Positions 7,101-10,639 of a stretch of DNA of 10,639 nucleotides are shown piece after piece. This DNA comes from Balneola sp. (GTDB lineage: Bacteria > Bacteroidota > Rhodothermia > Balneolales > Balneolaceae). The translations under genes were made by a program, and so were the position numbers. Position 1 is the stretch's first letter, and each line of letters opens with the position of its first letter. Location of the stretch: positions 1-10,639 of the forward strand of contig PCAT01000089.1 of the NCBI GenBank assembly GCA_002730655.1. Reading direction: 5' to 3'. Below the pieces are notes generated by a model, which did not search any database, had not been told where the DNA came from, and was given only the letters and a program-made list of their open reading frames with translations.

Positions 7101-7312
7101 ATCCTAACAAAGCCTTGAAGGCAGCCAAGAGTATGTGGAACCCCAAATCCTATAATTTTTCAGTTGCTAGTGAATCCGAAGATATTTGGAACCTTATGAT
7201 TTGGGGTGAACAGTCTCCGGTCGAAGATGAGCTATTCATTAATAAATCTCAAGAATTTTGGGGTGATTGGAATGCCCTCAGCGATGATAAACCCTTTAAA
7301 GGTCTAAATTGA
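4103..7312 (+). CDS. recC: Exodeoxyribonuclease V, RecC (gamma) subunit
   Basis: RecC is the scaffold of the RecBCD helicase-nuclease. It splits the duplex at a broken end, guides the strands and, in E. coli, recognises Chi. The 1069 residues compare with 1122 in E. coli. The start aligns well: MIHYVEAQHPAELVAYL corresponds to the E. coli N-terminus. Visible family landmarks are HICHSPKREVEVL (307-319), then IGISVPDFMTYAPIITQVFG (about 338-357), PNRLIPFHFVAMLGLNEPLFPG (581-602), RERKKDLQRLFIERLALAKQ (621-640) and NPSPYITQLI (658-667). A helicase-like N-terminal part lacking ATPase motifs is followed, from about residue 770, by the degenerate nuclease-like C-terminal domain beginning near DMIRFYQHPTRYLLE. 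The RecC assignment, not AddB, rests on length, these segments and the adjacent RecB. The stop overlaps recB as TGATG, giving translational coupling. No disruption seen. Confidence 0.95.
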   Translation: MIHYVEAQHPAELVAYLSQQLQKVVLPLEAPWVVVPNREFQEWIDREIALVKGSSAHLNYVFPVELIWKLYRKVHPEVPKKLPTDIHALSFRIFELLEDDELILSNYNGLENEMQLFALAQQYADVFDQYLNVRPQMIFGWERGFHESKYPFEGMSGNHLEIQMRLWVRIMEGLEKEGTHQFARSSIYKNWFELFNEKHISNLKSFLPKQLFVLGERDWGEVFLKSLEGISSVSEVHILNYSSLSLDNEHSYNSLMRNLSHKWQQSCRESESLSKLITKNNVSKVTTGTFDPLFKLEKLLETPGSIHICHSPKREVEVLKDHILDFIHSNPDVELDTIGISVPDFMTYAPIITQVFGQEPRLPVFISNNKTKSLRTTLIRLIELVVSSFKMNDLMDLLSDPNMATVYDLSQEDLKQLKHWMTETRIHFGLEDNHPFSLKDGLLSWWRGFLYNEEEFITSVSPNPSYLIHKNDQLLLLSKIQYLYDHLRVLNKELSTQRTALEWIKWIRKVVINHFEIIRNISGWIYDREILWLDDLEFELSYTHATISHELFLKWFRQVAAENTNQASPYGFGIQVSEHIPNRLIPFHFVAMLGLNEPLFPGNQSRPIFDLIHSHPISGERERKKDLQRLFIERLALAKQSYFLSYEGYDVHTNKLKNPSPYITQLIYLHHEYHKKRSSVSHDGDVDNGGYTEKVTDVEVVSPKLKVYNHRLHGFSENYFLSDAAHVSYHKDYYDQFRTKHISHNPSHEFITKQFYHAQTKVQWVDESIDMNDMIRFYQHPTRYLLEKHLNIMPAYESNELTDFEQYDLNHLNRYLVKNIIWDSIQLGFTKSECQSYLASKKTIPPLLVYQNEFDELYSNIQSFYDLILPSQAMVDLVQPEIIIGNYRVSGSYRRTQEKGIQEFRLGSFGVKYAIEYWISFLFNVVAGGDSCAHYYYMSSDKPRVCKLVLEDQNKAEESLKRIISGYVKCLSTRDSIYFLPKSSFAFITGGYYKRKKVFDPNKALKAAKSMWNPKSYNFSVASESEDIWNLMIWGEQSPVEDELFINKSQEFWGDWNALSDDKPFKGLN

Positions 7313-10300
7313 TGAAGGATTTTGATGTAAAGTATGCCAATCTAAAAGGAATTCATCTGGTTGAAGCGAACGCGGGGACTGGTAAAACGTATAATATCAG
7401 CTCACTTTTTGTACGATTGATCGCGGAAACAGATTATGAAATAAATAAGTTATTAGTTTTGACCTTCACCGAAGCGGCTACGGCCGAACTACGCCAAAGA
7501 ATTCAATCGCGATGCCGTGAAGTTTTAGAAAGGCTTGAGCAGCCTCAGAATCTAGCATCAGATGGTGATGAATTCTTAGAACATTGTGCGACGAAGTATT
7601 GCGCACATGATAAGGTAATGTATCGCCTACAACAAGCTATTGGTGCCTTTGATGAGTCACAAATATCCACTATTCATGGTTTTTGTCAAAAATTACTTCG
7701 AAACTATCCGTTTCAATTTGGTGTGAATCCCGACTTTGAACTTCTTTCTAATCCAAAACCCATGCTTTTAGATGTCATCCGATCCTATTGGCGGATGTTT
7801 TTTACTGCGGAAGAGCATTGGGTTAAAAACTTATTTCAAGATACTTTTTTAAACTCAACTAAGGGGATAAGAAGCCCTGAAGAGTTTTATGCCCAATTTG
7901 GTGATACCCTCTATAATGAATTTCCAATATATCCCAAAAGTATGTTGAGTAGTCGTTTTGAAGAATACTGTAGCTCACATAGTGTTTCTTTTTCTCTGCA
8001 TTCCCTAGTTCAATTTATGGATGCAACCTCAAACCCTAATGATTGGGCGGATAATGGGGTGGAAGAGGAAAAAGAACAGTTATTTCACACGCTAACCGAA
8101 CTCTGGATTAGTGAGTTACGCAGGCTTTTTTCAGACGAAAAAAAGAATAGAGGACTGCTTGATTATGACGATTTAATAAGAGTGGTCGCTAAAGGAATTG
8201 AGCAAAGTAATCTCGAATTTTTGACAGTTCTTCGTCAATTATACCCGGTAGCCCTAATTGATGAATTTCAAGATACCGATACCTATCAATTTACTATATT
8301 TAAAACATTGTTTGAGGGCTTTTCAAACGGCACTTTGTATGTAATTGGAGACCCAAAGCAAGCCATTTATGGATTTCGAGGAGCCGATATTCATACCTAT
8401 TTAGAAGCTAAAAACTGGGTCACAAAAGAGCATCATTATAAACTTTCCTACAATTATCGTTCGAACCCTGAACTATTGGAGTTTACCAACCAATTTTTCA
8501 CTCCTGAGTCTTCTGAGCGACCCTTTTGGTTAGATATTGACTATCAAGACAGTCTTCACCCATCTGCAACCAAAGATACTGAATCAGATACTATAAGTAA
8601 TTATGATAACCATGTTTGGTTAGATAAAGAAGGGACGCGACGTATGCATCCTATACAGTGGATTTCAATCACTGGTGGTACATCTGAACAAACGAGTGCG
8701 GCAATAATGAATGATGTAGTAAAAAGGGTCGAATATCTGCTACATGGTTCTTTATTTGTGTCAAAAAAGAGTACATCTGGAGTGCAGATCCAAGAACTTC
8801 AGCCATCGGATATTGCCATTCTGGTGCACACCAACTATCAAGCATACAATATTAAGGACTTACTTAGTCGTCGGGGCATTCCGGCTATTATAAATGCTCA
8901 GGAATCCATATATCAAAGCTCCGAAGCAGAGTATATCCAAACATGGCTGAATATTTTACAGAATCCTAATAATGAAAAGCGAATCAATTATGTCTTGGCG
9001 CATCCTATTGGTAGCCTCACTGCGGAAGAATTAAGAACCCAACAAGAAGACGGGCTCTACTGGGCTGAACTACTTACGACCATCCAAAAGTCTGCAGTTG
9101 AGGCTAAGAATAAAGATGTGGCTTGGGTACTGCGAGACCTATTTAAGTATTTAAAAGTGTATGACCGTTGGCCCCTTAGAAATGACTTCGAACGGATGGT
9201 TACTAATATTGACCACATATTAGAGATTATACAACTTCAACAGAACTCAAAAGGCCTAGGTATTAATGGATTGATTCACTTTTTTGACAGTCAAAAATCC
9301 GAATATCGACTTGAGGTTGATGAGGACATTATTCGCATAAATACCGATGAGCAGATGGTTAACATCGTTACTACTCATCGAAGTAAAGGGTTACAGTATC
9401 CCGTTGTGTTTTGTCCCTTTGAGTCGGCTGGTAAAACTCCAATCCTCACCAATAAAGTCATAAAATATCGGTTTGAAGGACGCCAGTGCTATGATATTAG
9501 GCTTGTTTCAAAGGCTCAAGATTTGCATACAACACCCATTGTGTCTATGATGAGTGAAGAGATTGCTAATCGAATTCGTTTAACGTATGTGTCAATAACA
9601 CGTGCAGAATCCCTGTGTATTATCTATAATCATACTGGGATGAGTGGGTGGAATTCGGGACTTTTAACTACGGGTATGGACAAAGAGTTATTAGGGTCCT
9701 TAATTGAAACAAAAATGAGGAATCCTAAAAAGAAACCTTTATCAGATTCCTCGTGGCATGCCGATACCTTAGCATCGCACATATGGGATACCTTGAATGA
9801 GAGGTATGAACCTATTCGAGCTTGGTTCTATACGCACATGCCACCTATTCAAATGGATATTATTCCCTCTGGTGTTTCAAAAGATTCATCAGAATTCCAG
9901 TATAAAGAGTTAATGTCACTCCAATCTCTTCAGAATTATACTAGGATACACTCATACACAAGTTTAAAGCATCATATCAAAGATGCGGATGGATTGGATA
10001 GGCTTAACCACTTTTCTAACCTAAAAGATCTGGATAGAGAAGATGTAGAAAAAGAGGATACGGATATGGATGAAAAGCAAACATCCTATTCCAATAATCA
10101 AATGCCAAAAGGGGCCGAAATTGGAAGCTTTTTTCATCGACTCATGGAGCAATTGCTAGATAGATGGGTTTTGGGTGAATATGATTATCGCGAATGGGTG
10201 CTTCAAGAGTCCAGAAATTTCGGTTTGAATGATGCCCATTCCGAACATATTTACTCATGGGTCTCTAAAACCATGAACACAGAAGTTATACCAGGTTTTT

Positions 10301-10639
10301 CATTACGAGATTTACAGCAAGGGCAATTGGTTGTTGAAAAGCCATTTCTCATTCCATCAGACACCCTTCAACCCGAAAAAATATATTCCATAATTAGGGG
10401 AGAGGATCGTCAGCTACAGTTTGACTCTAATTTTGATATTAAATTATTGCCAAAGGGATTTTTAAAAGGTTTTATTGATTTAGTTTTTGAATGTCAAGGT
10501 AAATTTTATGTCTTGGATTACAAGACCAATACACGAGTTGGTGAACGTGCTTATTCACCCATGCAGTTAACTAAGTCAATGGTTGAATTAGATTTTGATG
10601 TGCAAGGTCATTTGTACAGCTTGGCATTACATCAGTTTC
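7312..10639 (+). CDS. recB: Exodeoxyribonuclease V, RecB (beta) subunit, 3' end outside window
   Basis: RecB is the 3'-5' helicase and sole nuclease of RecBCD, working at double-strand breaks in the cytoplasm. I translated 1109 codons to the window edge without a stop; E. coli RecB has 1180. Helicase landmarks: Walker A ANAGTGKT (19-26, K25), LTFTEAATAELRQR, STIHGFCQKLL, Walker B LIDEFQDTD (315-323), VIGDPKQAIYGFRGAD (344-359), LSYNYRSNPEL, VTTHRSKGLQYPVVF (686-700) and RLTYVSITRAE (756-766). A charged linker lies at about 904-931. The nuclease domain has H942 (GSFFHRLME), D1056 (GFIDLVF), D1069 and K1071 (LDYKTN) and Q1098-x3-Y1102 (QGHLYSLAL), matching E. coli H956, D1067, D1080 and K1082. 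The enzyme should therefore be fully active. ATG at 7312 shares its A with the recC stop. recD is expected downstream. Confidence 0.97.
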   Translation, partial: MKDFDVKYANLKGIHLVEANAGTGKTYNISSLFVRLIAETDYEINKLLVLTFTEAATAELRQRIQSRCREVLERLEQPQNLASDGDEFLEHCATKYCAHDKVMYRLQQAIGAFDESQISTIHGFCQKLLRNYPFQFGVNPDFELLSNPKPMLLDVIRSYWRMFFTAEEHWVKNLFQDTFLNSTKGIRSPEEFYAQFGDTLYNEFPIYPKSMLSSRFEEYCSSHSVSFSLHSLVQFMDATSNPNDWADNGVEEEKEQLFHTLTELWISELRRLFSDEKKNRGLLDYDDLIRVVAKGIEQSNLEFLTVLRQLYPVALIDEFQDTDTYQFTIFKTLFEGFSNGTLYVIGDPKQAIYGFRGADIHTYLEAKNWVTKEHHYKLSYNYRSNPELLEFTNQFFTPESSERPFWLDIDYQDSLHPSATKDTESDTISNYDNHVWLDKEGTRRMHPIQWISITGGTSEQTSAAIMNDVVKRVEYLLHGSLFVSKKSTSGVQIQELQPSDIAILVHTNYQAYNIKDLLSRRGIPAIINAQESIYQSSEAEYIQTWLNILQNPNNEKRINYVLAHPIGSLTAEELRTQQEDGLYWAELLTTIQKSAVEAKNKDVAWVLRDLFKYLKVYDRWPLRNDFERMVTNIDHILEIIQLQQNSKGLGINGLIHFFDSQKSEYRLEVDEDIIRINTDEQMVNIVTTHRSKGLQYPVVFCPFESAGKTPILTNKVIKYRFEGRQCYDIRLVSKAQDLHTTPIVSMMSEEIANRIRLTYVSITRAESLCIIYNHTGMSGWNSGLLTTGMDKELLGSLIETKMRNPKKKPLSDSSWHADTLASHIWDTLNERYEPIRAWFYTHMPPIQMDIIPSGVSKDSSEFQYKELMSLQSLQNYTRIHSYTSLKHHIKDADGLDRLNHFSNLKDLDREDVEKEDTDMDEKQTSYSNNQMPKGAEIGSFFHRLMEQLLDRWVLGEYDYREWVLQESRNFGLNDAHSEHIYSWVSKTMNTEVIPGFSLRDLQQGQLVVEKPFLIPSDTLQPEKIYSIIRGEDRQLQFDSNFDIKLLPKGFLKGFIDLVFECQGKFYVLDYKTNTRVGERAYSPMQLTKSMVELDFDVQGHLYSLALHQF

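Noticed and set aside
1..10639. Mobile element, CRISPR array, prophage or defence island
   Set aside because: Reading the window I saw no transposase, integrase, terminal inverted repeats, regularly spaced repeats or phage genes. RecBCD is here a housekeeping repair complex with no adjacent defence genes.
7312..10639. A frameshift or internal stop in recB
   Set aside because: I read the frame codon by codon from 7312 to the window edge and found no stop; motifs from Walker A to the nuclease domain are all in the same frame.

Overview
The window is AT-rich bacterial chromosome, roughly 60% A+T by eye. Most genes lack a clear Shine-Dalgarno sequence and two start with GTG. The gene set is a carotenoid-type lipid locus, a hot-dog thioesterase, GalE and RecC-RecB. 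Together these fit a member of the Bacteroidota/Balneolota (FCB) group best. That placement is an inference, because no marker gene here settles the taxon. I see no mobile element, CRISPR array, phage gene or integrase, and the window reads as ordinary chromosomal backbone.

Layout. (1) Positions 1-984: the 3' end of a plus-strand gene, probably a CrtC-like carotenoid 1,2-hydratase, converges on a minus-strand PlsC-type acyltransferase. Side by side they suggest the edge of a carotenoid-modification cluster (hydration, then probably glycosylation and acylation). (2) Positions 1033-1689: a plus-strand, cation-dependent O-methyltransferase, divergent from the acyltransferase across a 48-bp gap. 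(3) Positions 1690-1921: a non-coding stretch with one possible hairpin. (4) Positions 1922-4007, minus strand: a probable transcription unit reading thioesterase, an unrecognised 174-aa protein (TAATG overlap), then galE, followed by tRNA-Leu(CAA), which may have its own promoter. (5) Positions 4103-10639, plus strand: recC and then recB, joined by a TGATG overlap. RecB is open to the window edge and lacks only its extreme C-terminus.

How the genes work together. RecC and RecB are two subunits of the RecBCD helicase-nuclease for double-strand-break repair. Every RecB helicase motif and nuclease residue I looked for is present, so the complex should be active. recD is expected just beyond the right edge. 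The thioesterase and its coupled partner may form a small lipid-related pair, but this rests only on context.

I found no convincing new multi-gene system. The points most worth a second look are the unknown protein coupled to the thioesterase, the cysteine in GalE at the position that governs acceptance of N-acetylated sugars, and the probable carotenoid-acylation locus at the left edge.
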